From the NCBI GenBank assembly GCA_003134045.1, contig PLAH01000089.1, forward strand, positions 1 through 56,744: 56,744 nucleotides of DNA. Reading direction: 5' to 3'. Position numbers and translations under genes: made by a program. Positions 42,966-52,869 of the stretch are shown here, one piece after another. Every line of letters starts with the position of its first letter. Position 1 is the first letter of the stretch. The notes under the pieces are model-generated. The model saw only the letters and a program-made list of their open reading frames with translations. It did no database searches and was not told where the DNA came from. The DNA comes from Gammaproteobacteria bacterium (lineage in GTDB: Bacteria; Pseudomonadota; Gammaproteobacteria; Steroidobacterales; Steroidobacteraceae).

Positions 42966-43286
42966 GTGCGAATCCTGTTCGACCAGGGGACCCCGGCTCC
43001 GCTTCGTAGCCATCTCCCTGGACATCAGGTCAGCACTGCCTTCGAGCTGAACTGGGGCACGCTGAAGAATGGAGATTTGCTATCCGAGGCAGAAACAGCA
43101 GGCTTTGAGGTACTGGTCACGACGGACCAAAATCTCAGGTACCAGCAAAATTTGAATAAACGCCGGATCGCTATCGTAGTAGTCGGGACTACAAGTTGGC
43201 CACGCATCAAGAATCGCGTTGCTGCCGTGATCGATGCGATTAACAGCGTAGGGCCGGGCGGTTATGTCAAGGTTTCCGTTCCATAA
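42966..43286 (+). CDS. DUF5615 PIN-like protein, probable toxin
   Basis: A 106-residue PIN-like domain protein: ILFDQGTP at the N-terminus with the first acidic residue, STAFELNWGTLKNGDLL, and VLVTTDQNLRYQQNL with the next acidic group. Such proteins are presumed RNases. The GTG start abuts the TGA of the DUF433 gene, which supports co-translation as a toxin-antitoxin pair. Confidence 0.8.
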   Translation: MRILFDQGTPAPLRSHLPGHQVSTAFELNWGTLKNGDLLSEAETAGFEVLVTTDQNLRYQQNLNKRRIAIVVVGTTSWPRIKNRVAAVIDAINSVGPGGYVKVSVP

Positions 43287-43417
43287 CGCCCCGGCCGTTG
43301 CTACAGGTCTGAGTGTACCCGTGCTTTGGTCGTCCGATATTGTCAAATTGAGACACTCGTCGACCAAGATCCTATCGAGCATGAGTACTTTGTGGTCCAC
43401 TGCGAAATGTGGAGGCG

Positions 43418-44209
43418 ATGGACATACCAATGAATGCCATGGATCGGTCAGTGCCCACAGACCTACATACCGATCCCGCGTTTCGCGAGCAGTTGTTCAA
43501 CTTCTTTCTGGAAACACTGACGGGAGCGGAACTTGGCAATTGGCTCAAAGACATCGGTCAGGATACTCGGGGGTCCGTTGCTGAACGTCAGGCTCGGATC
43601 AGGGAACACGGCAAATATCTGACGATGCCGGCGTCAGAGTTTCCCGCTCAAACGGAAACATATCTTCGCCCGTATTCGTCCGGTCATCTGGCCGACCTCT
43701 GCGCTGACATTGGCGTCTCCCAGGAAGGCAATAAGGACACGCTGTATCGCCGCATCATGCGTGAAGTTCATTACCACGAAGGATGGTTGCCGCGAGTCAA
43801 TCAGGCATCTCCGAATTTGTCGGCAACTTTGGTGATGCCGTTCTTGGCGTGGTTTCCAATAACAAAGAATGGCGACTACGAGAAGAATTACTACCCAGTC
43901 ATTCATGATGCGTTGACTGAGGTATTCGGCGGTGTTGTGTATGACCAGCAAGCGATAGCCCATGGAACGACATTGAAAATTGATTTTCATGTCGGAGATC
44001 CGCAAGGAATTGGCGTCGGCATCGAAGTGAAAATGCCCACCAGCAATTCCGAGGTTCAACGAGCGCTGGGCCAAATTGATCAATATCAGCGGCGCTATGG
44101 CAGTGAATTGATCCTATTTGTATTACTAAATAATTTTCTGAAACCAGACGGGCTGCATTTCTTTCAGGAAGAATTAAAACGTAAGAGCGTCCGGGCTGTT
44201 TTCAGGTAA
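43418..44209 (+). CDS. Putative nuclease with SAP-like repeats and PD-(D/E)XK/QxxxY signature
   Basis: A 263-residue protein, visibly less GC-rich than its neighbours. The N-terminal half holds two SAP-like helix pairs (LTGAELGNWLKDIG...RQARIREH and YSSGHLADLCADIG...LYRRIMREV), suggesting DNA binding. The C-terminal half has D189 in LKIDFHV, E203-V-K205 in GIEVKMP and Q219-xxx-Y223 in GQIDQYQ. That order, D then ExK then QxxxY, is the active-site pattern of RecB/Cas4-like PD-(D/E)XK nucleases. I do not know a named family. The start is uncertain: GTG 43409, ATG 43418 and ATG 43430 are all near the GGAGG at 43411. It shares a repeat-flanked cassette with a toxin-antitoxin pair, so a defence role is plausible but unproven. 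Confidence 0.65.
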   Translation: MDIPMNAMDRSVPTDLHTDPAFREQLFNFFLETLTGAELGNWLKDIGQDTRGSVAERQARIREHGKYLTMPASEFPAQTETYLRPYSSGHLADLCADIGVSQEGNKDTLYRRIMREVHYHEGWLPRVNQASPNLSATLVMPFLAWFPITKNGDYEKNYYPVIHDALTEVFGGVVYDQQAIAHGTTLKIDFHVGDPQGIGVGIEVKMPTSNSEVQRALGQIDQYQRRYGSELILFVLLNNFLKPDGLHFFQEELKRKSVRAVFR

Positions 44210-44248
44210 CAAAAGCTGCGGAAACCGCACCAGCAATTTCCGATTGCT

Positions 44249-44292
44249 GAAGTCTACCGGTGATCTGGTCCTAGGAAATCCCTCGGGGAAGA
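44249..44292 (+). repeat. 44-bp direct repeat, right copy
   Basis: Right partner of 42604-42647. It is preceded by a small stem CAGCAAT/ATTGCTG (44231-44249) 20 nt after the nuclease stop. Confidence 0.8.
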
Positions 44293-44671
44293 TTTCTCAA
44301 TCTGCGATTGGTACGCGGTTAGCAGCAGAGCGAATAGATTGTCGATCGGCCAATTCTTTTCGCTGCTCTTGATGCCTACTGTCGAGACGACAACGGGAAT
44401 CCGATCGCGCCTACCAGTTACAGGCCATCCCTCACACCGAGTAGGTACATTCCGGTCGCTTCAATGTGCGATAGAGCTTTGTGAACCTAAGCTATTGAAA
44501 GCTTATTGCTTGGCGCGATACGGCTAGGCGTCCGTCGGGGCTTGGGCTTGGTAGTACTCAAGAATCGCCATATGAGGTGCCGCTTGGCGACCATAACATA
44601 AATAGGGCCACGAAGATCCCGCCGCCGATTAAACCGTGTACGGGTTGCATGTGCGGCGCTCCCTGCATGTT
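44293..44671. other. Gap right of the repeat-flanked cassette
   Basis: No gene seen. A 62-codon open stretch (44339-44527) lacks a ribosome binding site and recognisable content. Lower GC than the flanks, fitting decayed accessory DNA. Confidence 0.5.
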
Positions 44672-45079
44672 CTAAAACGCGCTCGGCTCGATCTTCAGGT
44701 CGCCGGATTGTTGTCTCGCCACTCTATATACCTGGCGGCGACCGGCAACTACATTGATGCTGAGAGCGGCACTTCCACCAGCACAGATGCTCGTAGGCTG
44801 GACCCCGGCGATATGCTCACCGGGCGGTAAGTAGACGGAAACCCTCTGACTAGTTCGCAGCTCTGCGACCTCTTGGCTGTCCACGTAAATCTTTTCGGCG
44901 CAGGCGCTTCCCATGTAACCCTTGTCTCGAATTACGAGAACTTCGCCGGTGCCCGGTAAAGGGCTCAGCCAAGGATTTTGGATAATCGTCCCTGGTTTCG
45001 CGTCGTCTGCACCGACTGGTCTCGTGGCGCAGCCCGCCAGGGCAAGAATGCATAGAAATACAATTGAAGCAGTACGCAT
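44672..45079 (-). CDS. Small lipoprotein, function unknown
   Basis: A 135-residue protein with a clear lipoprotein signal (IVFLCILALAGC, lipobox LAGC) and a compact domain: VLVIRDKGYMGSACAEKIYVDSQEVAELRTSQRVSVYLPPGEHIAGV. The layout, a surface-exposed strand pair followed by a YLPPGEH turn, is like PEGA-type or DUF2846-like outer-membrane lipoproteins. ATG 45079 is chosen because it begins the signal; the 60 upstream codons have no coding character. It is alone between two gaps. Confidence 0.7.
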   Translation of the reverse strand: MRTASIVFLCILALAGCATRPVGADDAKPGTIIQNPWLSPLPGTGEVLVIRDKGYMGSACAEKIYVDSQEVAELRTSQRVSVYLPPGEHIAGVQPTSICAGGSAALSINVVAGRRQVYRVARQQSGDLKIEPSAF

Positions 45080-45696
45080 CTCAACTTTCCCTTTAGTCGT
45101 GGCGAGGATCGTAACGTGAATCTTATATGGCAGACTATGCATTGCGCGCCGTGATATCGCGCCCACTTTCGCATGCACGCCTCCGCACCGCTCGGAGCAA
45201 TCACGCGCAAGAGATGCGCACCTAAAGCGGTGTCGCGAATCCTTGCCTTTGTACGGCAATCCGGTCCACGCAATTTCGCTGGTTGCGCGCGTGTCACGTC
45301 TGCAATGGTTGACGCTTCAATCGAGGCTGCACCATAGCAGACGGTTGCCACATGCGGCTGCGGTCGAACTCGGACATCGCTCCAACCGGCCTGAGGCTTG
45401 GGCTACCGCTGGATCGACGGCAACTTCTACCGGAAAGTCGGCCGGTTGAGTGCTAGCAACGGCCGGACTCACTGATTTCCCTACGAGAATTCGTTTCACC
45501 GCCGACTATCACCAGCAGCATCCGGGTCGGTCAATAATTGATTGTGTAACAAACACACGCATACGCACCTCGACACGAACACTTATACCCACGTAAATCG
45601 GGCCGTATGTGCCCGTGTCCCAATGAGCAATTGGCGAATCTTTGGTTGTCAGTTGACAACCAAGCGCAACATCGTTACCTTTGGGTCACGTGAGCG
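45080..45696. other. Non-coding gap in the accessory island
   Basis: About 600 nt without a supportable gene. It contains broken pieces such as TACCGGAAAGTCGGCCGG near 45431 and CACCAGCAGCATC near 45508; the latter 13-mer also occurs near 42390. This suggests fragments of a once repeated element. No intact repeat, promoter or terminator is evident. Confidence 0.45.
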
Positions 45697-45963
45697 ATGC
45701 CCCGCGCTCGGCATCCCAAAAAGGACGTGGAGGAGGCGCTTCATCATGCCGAAGTGCAAGGCTGGCGAATCGAAGTCGGCGGCAGCCACGCATGGGGCAA
45801 GATGTATTGCCCTTATAACGACACCGAGTGTCGTTGCGGAGAATTTTGTATCGCGAGTATTTGGAGTACGCCGAAGAATCCGAGTAACCACGCGCGCCAA
45901 CTGAAGCGCGTCGTCGATAAGTGTCTATTTAACAAGCGGACTGGAAAAGGCGCTTCTGAGTGA
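45697..45963 (+). CDS. HicA-like (dsRBD-fold) putative toxin
   Basis: An 88-residue protein: a first helix (DVEEALHHAEVQGW), then RIEVGGSHAWGKMYCP with the GSH triad at 29-31 that in HicA holds the catalytic His, an extra Cys-rich loop (NDTECRCGEF), and STPKNPSNHARQLKRVVDKC as the final helix. HicA toxins are mRNA interferases. It differs from canonical HicA by its length and Cys loop. The next gene starts 3 nt after its stop and codes an HTH protein, so the two probably form a toxin-antitoxin pair. Confidence 0.65.
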   Translation: MPRARHPKKDVEEALHHAEVQGWRIEVGGSHAWGKMYCPYNDTECRCGEFCIASIWSTPKNPSNHARQLKRVVDKCLFNKRTGKGASE

Positions 45964-45966
45964 GCG

Positions 45967-46491
45967 ATGGAATACGAGTTCACCTTGAAATTTGCCCTGC
46001 CTGCCAACCACCGACCCGCTGACGAACTCATCGAGCGTCTCGGCGAAGCGGGTTGCGAGGATGCGCTGGTGGGCATCGGTCAAGCGGGGCGGATTGCGTT
46101 GGAATTCACCCGCGAAGCGGATTCGGCGAGGAGCGCGATCTTCAGTGCACTTGCCGCAGTGAAGGTGGCAATCCCCGGCGCCAAGTTGCTCGAGGTCACG
46201 CCGGATTTTGTCGGTTTGAGCGATATCGCCGACTGCGTCGGCGTCACGCGCCAGAATATGCGCAAGCTCACGCTCACTCACAAGGATCATTTCCCGATTC
46301 CCGTGCACGAAGGCAGCGCCGCACTGTGGCACCTATCGCCTGTCCTGATCTGGTTGCGCGAACGCGCCAACTACACGATTCCGCCCGAGCTCCTCGAGGT
46401 CGCGCACATCGCCATGCAGATCAATCTCGCCAAAGAGGCGAGTCAGATCGAGCGCAGCATGCACACCGCGCTCGTCGAGTTGGTCGCATAG
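45967..46491 (+). CDS. HTH-domain protein, probable antitoxin
   Basis: A 174-residue protein. The N-terminal 75 residues form an alpha/beta domain (MEYEFTLKFALP...IALEFTREADSARSAIFSAL). A helix-turn-helix follows at about 84-105 (GLSDIADCVGVTRQNMRKL) with a tail like AlpA or MerR-type wings (GSAALWHLSPVLIWLRER). It is placed 3 nt after the HicA-like gene. Probably the DNA-binding antitoxin and autoregulator. Not a canonical HicB, which has an RNase H-like fold. Confidence 0.65.
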   Translation: MEYEFTLKFALPANHRPADELIERLGEAGCEDALVGIGQAGRIALEFTREADSARSAIFSALAAVKVAIPGAKLLEVTPDFVGLSDIADCVGVTRQNMRKLTLTHKDHFPIPVHEGSAALWHLSPVLIWLRERANYTIPPELLEVAHIAMQINLAKEASQIERSMHTALVELVA

Positions 46492-46503
46492 TCGGCTCTG
46501 GGT

Positions 46504-46938
46504 TTACTTGATCTTGTCCGTTTTTCGATCGAAGCACCGATGACCCCGGCCGTGCGCCCATGCCACGTCGGTATAGCCGCCGAAGGAATTGTAGGGCTCA
46601 GTGCTTGGGTCGACCGCGAAGTCGGCACAAAGGCGGTACGAGTCGGCGCTGAGAATTTGGTACTCATAGGGTTTGCCCGTATCCGGATCCTGTCGCGCGA
46701 CACGATACCCTGGCTCTTTGGCAAGAACGTCCAAGCCGGCCGGCAACGCACCGTGCAGCTTGAAGTATCCATTCACGGTCATCTCGAGGCTGCTGAGATC
46801 TTGGACGCGCACCTCGTCCATTTTGCGTCGGCGCTGCGCGCTCGGCGGACCGAGAACGAACATTGCGGCAATCAAGGCGGCCACGACCACCGCCGTTGCG
46901 AAGACACCGAACACCATTGATCGGCGGTTCGCCGTCAC
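46504..46938 (-). CDS. Membrane-anchored protein, pseudopilin (GspG)-like periplasmic domain
   Basis: A 144-residue protein with one N-terminal helix (VFGVFATAVVVAALIAAMFVLG) and then KMDEVRVQDLSSLEMTVNGYFKLHGALPAGLDVL...DPDTGKPYEYQI, which resembles the periplasmic part of major pseudopilins. It lacks a prepilin peptidase site. The GTG at 46938 overlaps the stop of the DUF5671 gene (GTGA). Convergent with the HTH gene 12 nt away. Confidence 0.65.
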   Translation of the reverse strand: MTANRRSMVFGVFATAVVVAALIAAMFVLGPPSAQRRRKMDEVRVQDLSSLEMTVNGYFKLHGALPAGLDVLAKEPGYRVARQDPDTGKPYEYQILSADSYRLCADFAVDPSTEPYNSFGGYTDVAWAHGRGHRCFDRKTDKIK

Positions 46939-47573
46939 TCGCGTGCCTCGCGGCGCAGGTCCGACAAGTAGTACCCAAACACCGTTCCGGCGATCAGGCC
47001 AACCACGATGACCTTGAGCACGAGGCGGCTGGTGAGCTCGCCGCCGAGCGTGTTGTACACCAAAGTTATCAAGTCGCCGATGAGAATGCAGGCGGCCACG
47101 AACAGCGTCAGATAGGTCAGCCAGCGCCGCATCGGCGACAGCCGCTTGACCGGGTTGAGCGCCAGATCCTTGCCAATGTAGTACGACAGAAACAAGAACG
47201 TCGGGAATGCCACGATCAATGACGAGACCGACCGCCGCATGCTGTCCCAGCCAACCGCTTGGAAGGTGCGAACCGTCGGATCGGGGAGTGCCTTGTTGAT
47301 CAAATCGAACAGCAGCTTGCCGAGGTTGTAGCCACTGATGTAGAGCGTCGTGAACAGCACCAAGTACAGAAACGCATCCCGTGCGGATAGTTGCGGGCGC
47401 GGCTTCGGTACGGGGACGGGAAACGCCACATCGGCATACGCATCCAGCGCGCCGCGCGCCTGGTCCTCCGTCCAACCCGCCTCCAGCATCGCTTTGCGGA
47501 CCTCGTGTTTGCCGAGTCCTCTCGATAAAGACTCGCGCGCAAACCATTCGAGATCTTGTATGCCAGACGCCAT
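46935..47573 (-). CDS. DUF5671-like membrane protein
   Basis: A 212-residue protein. An N-terminal soluble helix bundle (LEWFARESLSRGLGKHEVRKAMLEAGWTEDQARGALDAYADV, UBA-like) is followed by five or so helices (AFLYLVLFTTLYISGYNLG, LIVAFPTFLFLSYYIG and others), as in DUF5671 proteins. It is co-translated with the pseudopilin-like protein. Function unknown; the pairing suggests a joint inner-membrane role. Confidence 0.7.
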   Translation of the reverse strand: MASGIQDLEWFARESLSRGLGKHEVRKAMLEAGWTEDQARGALDAYADVAFPVPVPKPRPQLSARDAFLYLVLFTTLYISGYNLGKLLFDLINKALPDPTVRTFQAVGWDSMRRSVSSLIVAFPTFLFLSYYIGKDLALNPVKRLSPMRRWLTYLTLFVAACILIGDLITLVYNTLGGELTSRLVLKVIVVGLIAGTVFGYYLSDLRREARE

Positions 47574-47828
47574 GTAACGTTAGCTCCTGCTCGTCCGATC
47601 GACCGTGCCGCCGCTCCGTGCGGGCGGTCGTTCGATGCTACCACTCAGGTCGGCGCGCCGCGCGAGCGCGGATTGTGATGCGGTTCGGCCGCCGCCTGAG
47701 CGCCGACGCCGAGGCGGCTTATGCGTTTAATTCCGCCGCTCGCCTCAAGGGGCCGCCGCCGGAGGGAAGCCCCGGCGCTGCCGGGATGCGATCGAGAGCG
47801 CTTCCTGTCACAGCCTCCCGACCGGCCC

Positions 47829-48923
47829 TCACCGCCGCCGCCCTCCCATACTATGCTTCAAGGTCCGCACATCCCGGAACCGAACCAAATCGAATTCGAC
47901 GCTCTTCAGCACCCGCTTGATCTCGCGGATATCGGCCTCGAGTGCGCGCTGCACGGCATCGGGCGTGATCTTTCGCGCCGCGGTTTCGCCGACCACCCGC
48001 TCGAACGGCGCGACCAAGTCCGCGAGCTCACGACGCAGCCGCGTCGACTGGGTCTCGAGCACGTGAATATAGTGCCGCAGCTTTTCTTTGGCGAGGCCCG
48101 CCAACAGGGCCGGATCGAAAGCCGCGCTGCTGAACTGCAGTTCGAGCAGGGCGAGCAGATCGCCGGCCTTGTAGGCTTGATTGACCCGCTGCATCAGCTC
48201 GGTCTTGCGCGCGTGTTCCGCAGGGTCCGCCTCCCGATCCGGATGCAACTCGCTCACGAGCTTGCGGAACACGTCGCGCAGCGCCCGGGTGCCGCCCTCG
48301 GCGACTTGCTCCTTCAACGCCTCGCGCGCGCCGCCCCCGGACTTGCGCTCCTCCGGCGGTGGCGCCGCGTCGGCACGTTCGCGCGCCTGCTCCTTCAGCC
48401 AATCGGCGAACTCCTCGGGAGAGTCGGCGCCTTCATACGCGTCGACGTCCACGCCGAATTCCTCGCCCGCGATGTGTCGTAGCGCGTCCAAGCGCTGGCG
48501 GCTCTCCTCCTCGAAGCTGAGGTCGGCATATTTGTCGTGCAGCTCCACCAGATCGGGCTCCTCGGCCTCGGCGAGCAACTCCGCCAACAGCGACGTGAGC
48601 GTCTCCTGCACCTCGTCGCGCTCGCGGCGGTTGAGCGCACTCCCCTCCATCGCCCGGTCCAGGAGCTTGGCCATGGCAATGCGCTTCTCCCGCAGGCGTG
48701 CCGACAAGGGCTCATATTTGTCGGCGAGCTGTTGCTGATAGAGCCGCTTGAACGCCCGCCATCGGTCGATTTCCTGGCGCTGGCCCTTCAACTTCTCGAC
48801 CAGCTTGTTGAATTGCCGCTGCGCCTTGGTCAGCGTCGTGGTGCCGTCTACGATCCGGATGGCGGGCAGCGGACTTGCGACCGGCGCACCGGCCTCCTCG
48901 TCAGGAAACAAGGGTGGCCGCAT
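47829..48923 (-). CDS. J-domain protein (DnaJ-like), coiled coil
   Basis: A 364-residue protein made mainly of long charged helices ([33 protein letters not shown]...), with a J-domain-like part late in the chain: [42 protein letters not shown] carries the HPD motif. J-proteins stimulate DnaK. The ATG at 48923 lies inside the 3' end of cysA, giving a 23-nt overlap; no later Met is a better start. Its place behind a sulfate transporter is unexplained. Gap 47574-47828 below it holds only a GC-rich hairpin near 47770. Confidence 0.75.
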   Translation of the reverse strand: MRPPLFPDEEAGAPVASPLPAIRIVDGTTTLTKAQRQFNKLVEKLKGQRQEIDRWRAFKRLYQQQLADKYEPLSARLREKRIAMAKLLDRAMEGSALNRRERDEVQETLTSLLAELLAEAEEPDLVELHDKYADLSFEEESRQRLDALRHIAGEEFGVDVDAYEGADSPEEFADWLKEQARERADAAPPPEERKSGGGAREALKEQVAEGGTRALRDVFRKLVSELHPDREADPAEHARKTELMQRVNQAYKAGDLLALLELQFSSAAFDPALLAGLAKEKLRHYIHVLETQSTRLRRELADLVAPFERVVGETAARKITPDAVQRALEADIREIKRVLKSVEFDLVRFRDVRTLKHSMGGRRR

Positions 48924-49977
48924 CGGACGGATAGATCTGCCAGCGCCGGAATCGCACGCCCACCTGTTGACCGATCTGGAATTTCTCTTCCTCGAAGCGC
49001 TCGCGGCTGATTTCCGCTTCCAGCGGCTCATGCAGGGGCTGACCCTCGGCGCACAGCTCGACCCGCACGATGGGTCCGATCACGCGCACGTCGCGGATGA
49101 TCGCCGGCCAGCCCACCGACGCCGGGCCGATATCGATCTCGTGCGGCCGGATCAACGCGATGCAATCGCCGCCGCGCGGCTCCGCGGCCGCTTCGCCGGT
49201 GATGTCGAGCGGACCCACGAGCGAGCGTCCGTCGCGCCGCTTCACCGGCAACTCGTTCACCTGTCCCAGGAAGCGATGCACGAAGGCCGATGAGGGCACG
49301 TCATACACGTCGCCCGGAATGCCGGTCTGCTCGATGCGGCCGCGATTGAGCACCACGATGGTGTCGGCCACCTCGATGGCCTCCTGCTGATCGTGCGTCA
49401 CGAAAATACTGGTGAACTTCAATTCCGCGTGCAGCCGCCGCAGCCAACGCCGCAGTTCATGACGCACCTGGGCATCGAGGGCCCCGAAGGGTTCGTCCAG
49501 CAACAGCACCTCCGGATCCACGGCGAGCGCCCGCGCGAGCGCCACCCGCTGCTTCTGTCCGCCGGACAGCTGCGCGGGGTAGCGAGCGCCGGCCCACCCG
49601 AGTTGGACCAGGTCGAGCAACCCCTGCACTTTCTTGCGAATGTCGGCCGCCGGCGGCCGCTCGCGCCGCGACTTCACCTTCAATCCGAAGGCCACGTTCT
49701 CGAACACCGTCATGTGCCGGAACAACGCATAGTTCTGGAACACGAACCCCACTTTGCGATCCCGGATCGGCCACAGCGTGGCATCGCGGCCATCGAACAA
49801 TACCTGGCCCGAATCCGGCGATTCGAGGCCGGCGATGATGCGCAGCAAGGTCGTCTTGCCGCAGCCCGACGGGCCCAGCATGGCGATCAGTCCGCCGCTG
49901 GGCACGTCCAGATCGATGTGGTCGACCGCCGCGAACGCGCCGAACCGTTTGGTCACCCCGCGCAAGGTAATGCTCAT
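48901..49977 (-). CDS. cysA: Sulfate/thiosulfate ABC transporter ATP-binding protein CysA
   Basis: A 358-residue ABC ATPase: Walker [10 protein letters not shown] (35-43), Q-loop [18 protein letters not shown], signature LSGGQKQR, Walker [12 protein letters not shown] and the H-loop THDQQEA, with a C-terminal TOBE-like regulatory part. It powers sulfate uptake with CysT and CysW. The ATG at 49977 overlaps the cysW stop (ATGA). Confidence 0.95.
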   Translation of the reverse strand: MSITLRGVTKRFGAFAAVDHIDLDVPSGGLIAMLGPSGCGKTTLLRIIAGLESPDSGQVLFDGRDATLWPIRDRKVGFVFQNYALFRHMTVFENVAFGLKVKSRRERPPAADIRKKVQGLLDLVQLGWAGARYPAQLSGGQKQRVALARALAVDPEVLLLDEPFGALDAQVRHELRRWLRRLHAELKFTSIFVTHDQQEAIEVADTIVVLNRGRIEQTGIPGDVYDVPSSAFVHRFLGQVNELPVKRRDGRSLVGPLDITGEAAAEPRGGDCIALIRPHEIDIGPASVGWPAIIRDVRVIGPIVRVELCAEGQPLHEPLEAEISRERFEEEKFQIGQQVGVRFRRWQIYPSDAATLVS

Positions 49978-50894
49978 GGCTTGCCTCTCAGTGTCTTTTC
50001 GCGCAGCAATCGCGCGCCGTTGCGCAGCTCCGGCTGCCGCCATTCGAGAATGCTCTTCGCCGCCAGCGTCAACAGCGCGAGCAAGGCGAGCAGCGACGCC
50101 ACGGCGAAGGCCGCCGCGTAGTTGTATTCGTTGTAGAGAATCTCGACATGCAGCGGCATGGTGTTGGTCAGCCCGCGGATGTGCCCCGAGACCACCGAGA
50201 CCGCGCCGAACTCGCCCATGGCGCGTGCGTTACACAAGAGCACGCCGTACAGCAGCCCCCACCGAATATTGGGCAAGGTCACCTGCCAGAAGGTCTGCCA
50301 GCCGCTCGCGCCCAACGACAGCGCCGTTTCCTCATCGTCCTTGCCCAGCGCCTGCATCACCGGAATGAGCTCGCGCGCGACGAACGGAAAGGTCACGAAA
50401 ACCGTCGCGAGCACGATGCCGGGTACCGCGAATACTACGTGAATGTCGTGTTCCTGCAAGTAAGGCCCGAACCAGCCGCGTGCGCCGAAGATGAGAACGT
50501 AGGTCAGTCCCGCGATCACCGGCGACACCGCGAACGGCAGATCGATCAGCGTGATGAGCGTGCTCTTGCCGCGAAATTCGAACTTGGTGATGGCCCATGC
50601 GGCCGCCACCCCGAACACGAGATTCATCGGCACCGCGATCGCCGCCACCAGCAGCGTGAGCTTGATCGCGGCCCAGGCCACGGGATCGGACACCGCCGCC
50701 AGATACACGCTCACGCCCTTCGACAGCGCCTGGGCGAACACCACCAGCAACGGCAGCAGCAAAAATGCCGCAAGGAACGCGAGCGCGGCGACGATCAGCA
50801 GCAGCCGGCCCCAGCGAAATCCACGGCGCCGGCCGCCGCCCAGACTGAGCGCGGCGGCCAATTCGGTGTTCACGGCGAGCGCGGGCGCATCCAT
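49974..50894 (-). CDS. cysW: Sulfate ABC transporter permease CysW
   Basis: A 306-residue permease with six helices and the inner-membrane EAA loop ([21 protein letters not shown]), followed by [12 protein letters not shown], typical of CysW. ATG 50894 overlaps the cysT stop by one nt. The long in-frame extension upstream is over cysT and is not coding. Confidence 0.95.
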   Translation of the reverse strand: MDAPALAVNTELAAALSLGGGRRRGFRWGRLLLIVAALAFLAAFLLLPLLVVFAQALSKGVSVYLAAVSDPVAWAAIKLTLLVAAIAVPMNLVFGVAAAWAITKFEFRGKSTLITLIDLPFAVSPVIAGLTYVLIFGARGWFGPYLQEHDIHVVFAVPGIVLATVFVTFPFVARELIPVMQALGKDDEETALSLGASGWQTFWQVTLPNIRWGLLYGVLLCNARAMGEFGAVSVVSGHIRGLTNTMPLHVEILYNEYNYAAAFAVASLLALLALLTLAAKSILEWRQPELRNGARLLREKTLRGKP

Positions 50895-51757
50895 CAGCGC
50901 CCGCCGTTTCTCGTGAGGGCCCAGCTCTGCAGCGCGTTGATGCCCAGCATCAAGGCGAAGGACAGAATCAACATCACCACCGCGATCGCGGTGGCGCCGG
51001 CGTAGTCGTACTGTTCCAGCTTGGTGATGATGAGCAGCGGCGCGATCTCCGAGCGCATCGGCATGTTGCCCGCGATGAATATCACCGACCCGTATTCGCC
51101 CACGGCGCGGGCGAACGCGAGCGCGAATCCCGTGAGCAGCGCCGGCCACAGCGCCGGAAGGATCACGCGCGCGAAGGTTTGCCATTCGGACGCCCCCAGC
51201 GTGGCGGCCACCTGCTCCACATCCTTGTCGAGTTCCTCGAGCACCGGCTGCAGCGTGCGCACGACGAAGGGCAGCCCGATGAAGATGAGCGCGATCACCA
51301 CGCCCAGCGGCGTGAATGCCACCTGGATGCCCAAGGGCTGCAACAGACTGCCCAGCCAGCCGTTCGGCGCATACAGGGCGGTCAATGCGATGCCCGCCAC
51401 CGCCGTGGGCAGGGCGAACGGCAGATCCACCATGGCATCGATGAGCCGCTTGAACGGAAAGGTGTAGCGCACCAGTACCCAGGAGATGATGAGCCCGAAC
51501 AGCGCATTCACCGCGGCCGCGAGCAGCGCCGCTCCGAAGCTCAAGCGCAGCGAGGCGAGCACGCGCGGCGCCGTCACCACGGCCCAGAAATGGCCCCAGC
51601 CCAGATCCAAGCTGCGAATGAAGGTGGCCGACAGCGGAATCAGCACCACCAGCGACAGATACACCATGGTGTATCCGAGAGTCAGGCCGAAGCCCGGGAT
51701 CAGCGGACTTCGGCCGCGACGCCCCGCCGGCGTCGCAGTCGCGGCATCACTGACCAT
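50894..51757 (-). CDS. cysT: Sulfate ABC transporter permease CysT (CysU)
   Basis: A 287-residue permease with six helices and the EAA loop ([22 protein letters not shown]) followed by [14 protein letters not shown], as in CysT. It forms the channel with CysW. The ATG at 51757 overlaps the sbp stop by 11 nt. Confidence 0.95.
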   Translation of the reverse strand: MVSDAATATPAGRRGRSPLIPGFGLTLGYTMVYLSLVVLIPLSATFIRSLDLGWGHFWAVVTAPRVLASLRLSFGAALLAAAVNALFGLIISWVLVRYTFPFKRLIDAMVDLPFALPTAVAGIALTALYAPNGWLGSLLQPLGIQVAFTPLGVVIALIFIGLPFVVRTLQPVLEELDKDVEQVAATLGASEWQTFARVILPALWPALLTGFALAFARAVGEYGSVIFIAGNMPMRSEIAPLLIITKLEQYDYAGATAIAVVMLILSFALMLGINALQSWALTRNGGR

Positions 51758-52763
51758 AGATCCGATCGAACGAGCCGCCGTCGGCAAAGTGTGCGGCCTG
51801 CGCCTTGGTCCACCCGCCGAACGCGGCGTCGATGGTCACCAGCGACAACGTCTGAAATTGCCTGGCATATTTGGCGGCGATCTCGGGATCGCGCGGCCGA
51901 TAGAAATGCTTGGCGGCGATCTCCTGCCCTTGCTTCGAATACAGGTATTGCAGGTATTCTTCGGCAACCTTGCGCGTCCCATGCTTGTCCACCACCTTGT
52001 CGACGATGCTCACCGGAGGTTCCGCCAAGATGCTCAAGGAGGGTGCGACGATGTCGAACTTGTCCGGACCCAGCTGCTTCACGGCGAGATACGCTTCATT
52101 CTCCCACGCCAGCAGCACATCGCCGATGCCGCGTTCCACGAACGTCACCGTGGCGCCCCGCGCCCCCGAGTCGAGCACGGGCACGTTCTTGTAGAGCTTC
52201 TTGACGAACGCTTCCGCCGTGGCGTCGCTGCCGCCCGGCTGCTTCATCGCCCACGCCCACGCGGCGAGATAATTCCAGCGCGCGCCGCCCGAGGTTTTCG
52301 GACTGGGCGTGATGACGGCGATGCCCGGCCGGACCAGGTCGCTCCAGTCGCGAATGTTCTTGGGGTTTCCCTTGCGCACCAGGAAGACGATGGTGGAGGT
52401 GTAGGGCGTGCTGTTGGACGGCAGCCGCGTCTGCCAGTTCGCCGGGATCAACTTGCCCTGGACCGACAAGGCGTCGATGTCGTAGGCCAAGGCCAGCGTC
52501 ACCACGTCGGCACCGAGCCCATCGATGACCGAGCGGGCCTGCTTGCCCGAGCCGCCGTGACTTTGATTGACCACCACCGTGTCGCCGGTCTTGGTCTTCC
52601 AATACGCCGCGAACGCCTTGTTGTACTCGTCGTAGAACTCGCGCGTCGGATCGTACGACACGTTCAGCAAACTCACCGTGGCGGCCTGCGCCGAGGGCGC
52701 GGGGCCGGCCGCGAACGCCAGCAAACAGGTCGCTGCCATCGAAGTCAAGAAGCGTGTCTTCAT
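51747..52763 (-). CDS. sbp: Periplasmic sulfate-binding protein
   Basis: A 338-residue solute-binding protein with a signal peptide ([20 protein letters not shown]) and the family blocks [31 protein letters not shown] and [19 protein letters not shown], which hold the sulfate. First gene of the transport operon sbp-cysT-cysW-cysA. Confidence 0.95.
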   Translation of the reverse strand: MKTRFLTSMAATCLLAFAAGPAPSAQAATVSLLNVSYDPTREFYDEYNKAFAAYWKTKTGDTVVVNQSHGGSGKQARSVIDGLGADVVTLALAYDIDALSVQGKLIPANWQTRLPSNSTPYTSTIVFLVRKGNPKNIRDWSDLVRPGIAVITPSPKTSGGARWNYLAAWAWAMKQPGGSDATAEAFVKKLYKNVPVLDSGARGATVTFVERGIGDVLLAWENEAYLAVKQLGPDKFDIVAPSLSILAEPPVSIVDKVVDKHGTRKVAEEYLQYLYSKQGQEIAAKHFYRPRDPEIAAKYARQFQTLSLVTIDAAFGGWTKAQAAHFADGGSFDRIYGQ

Positions 52764-52869
52764 ACCGTCCTGTGCACTCGTCGCATAAATAGTCCCGAGC
52801 GGCGGCTCATCAGCTGCCGCGCAATCGCCGTCTCATTTCTCGCGGGCGCCGGCGGCCGCCCATGCCGGC

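Noticed and set aside
42232..45696. Integron or attC array in the accessory island
   Set aside because: Hairpins and repeats suggested cassettes, but I found no attC core sites (GTTRRRY) in the right spacing and no integrase; the 44-bp repeats are direct and not palindromic.
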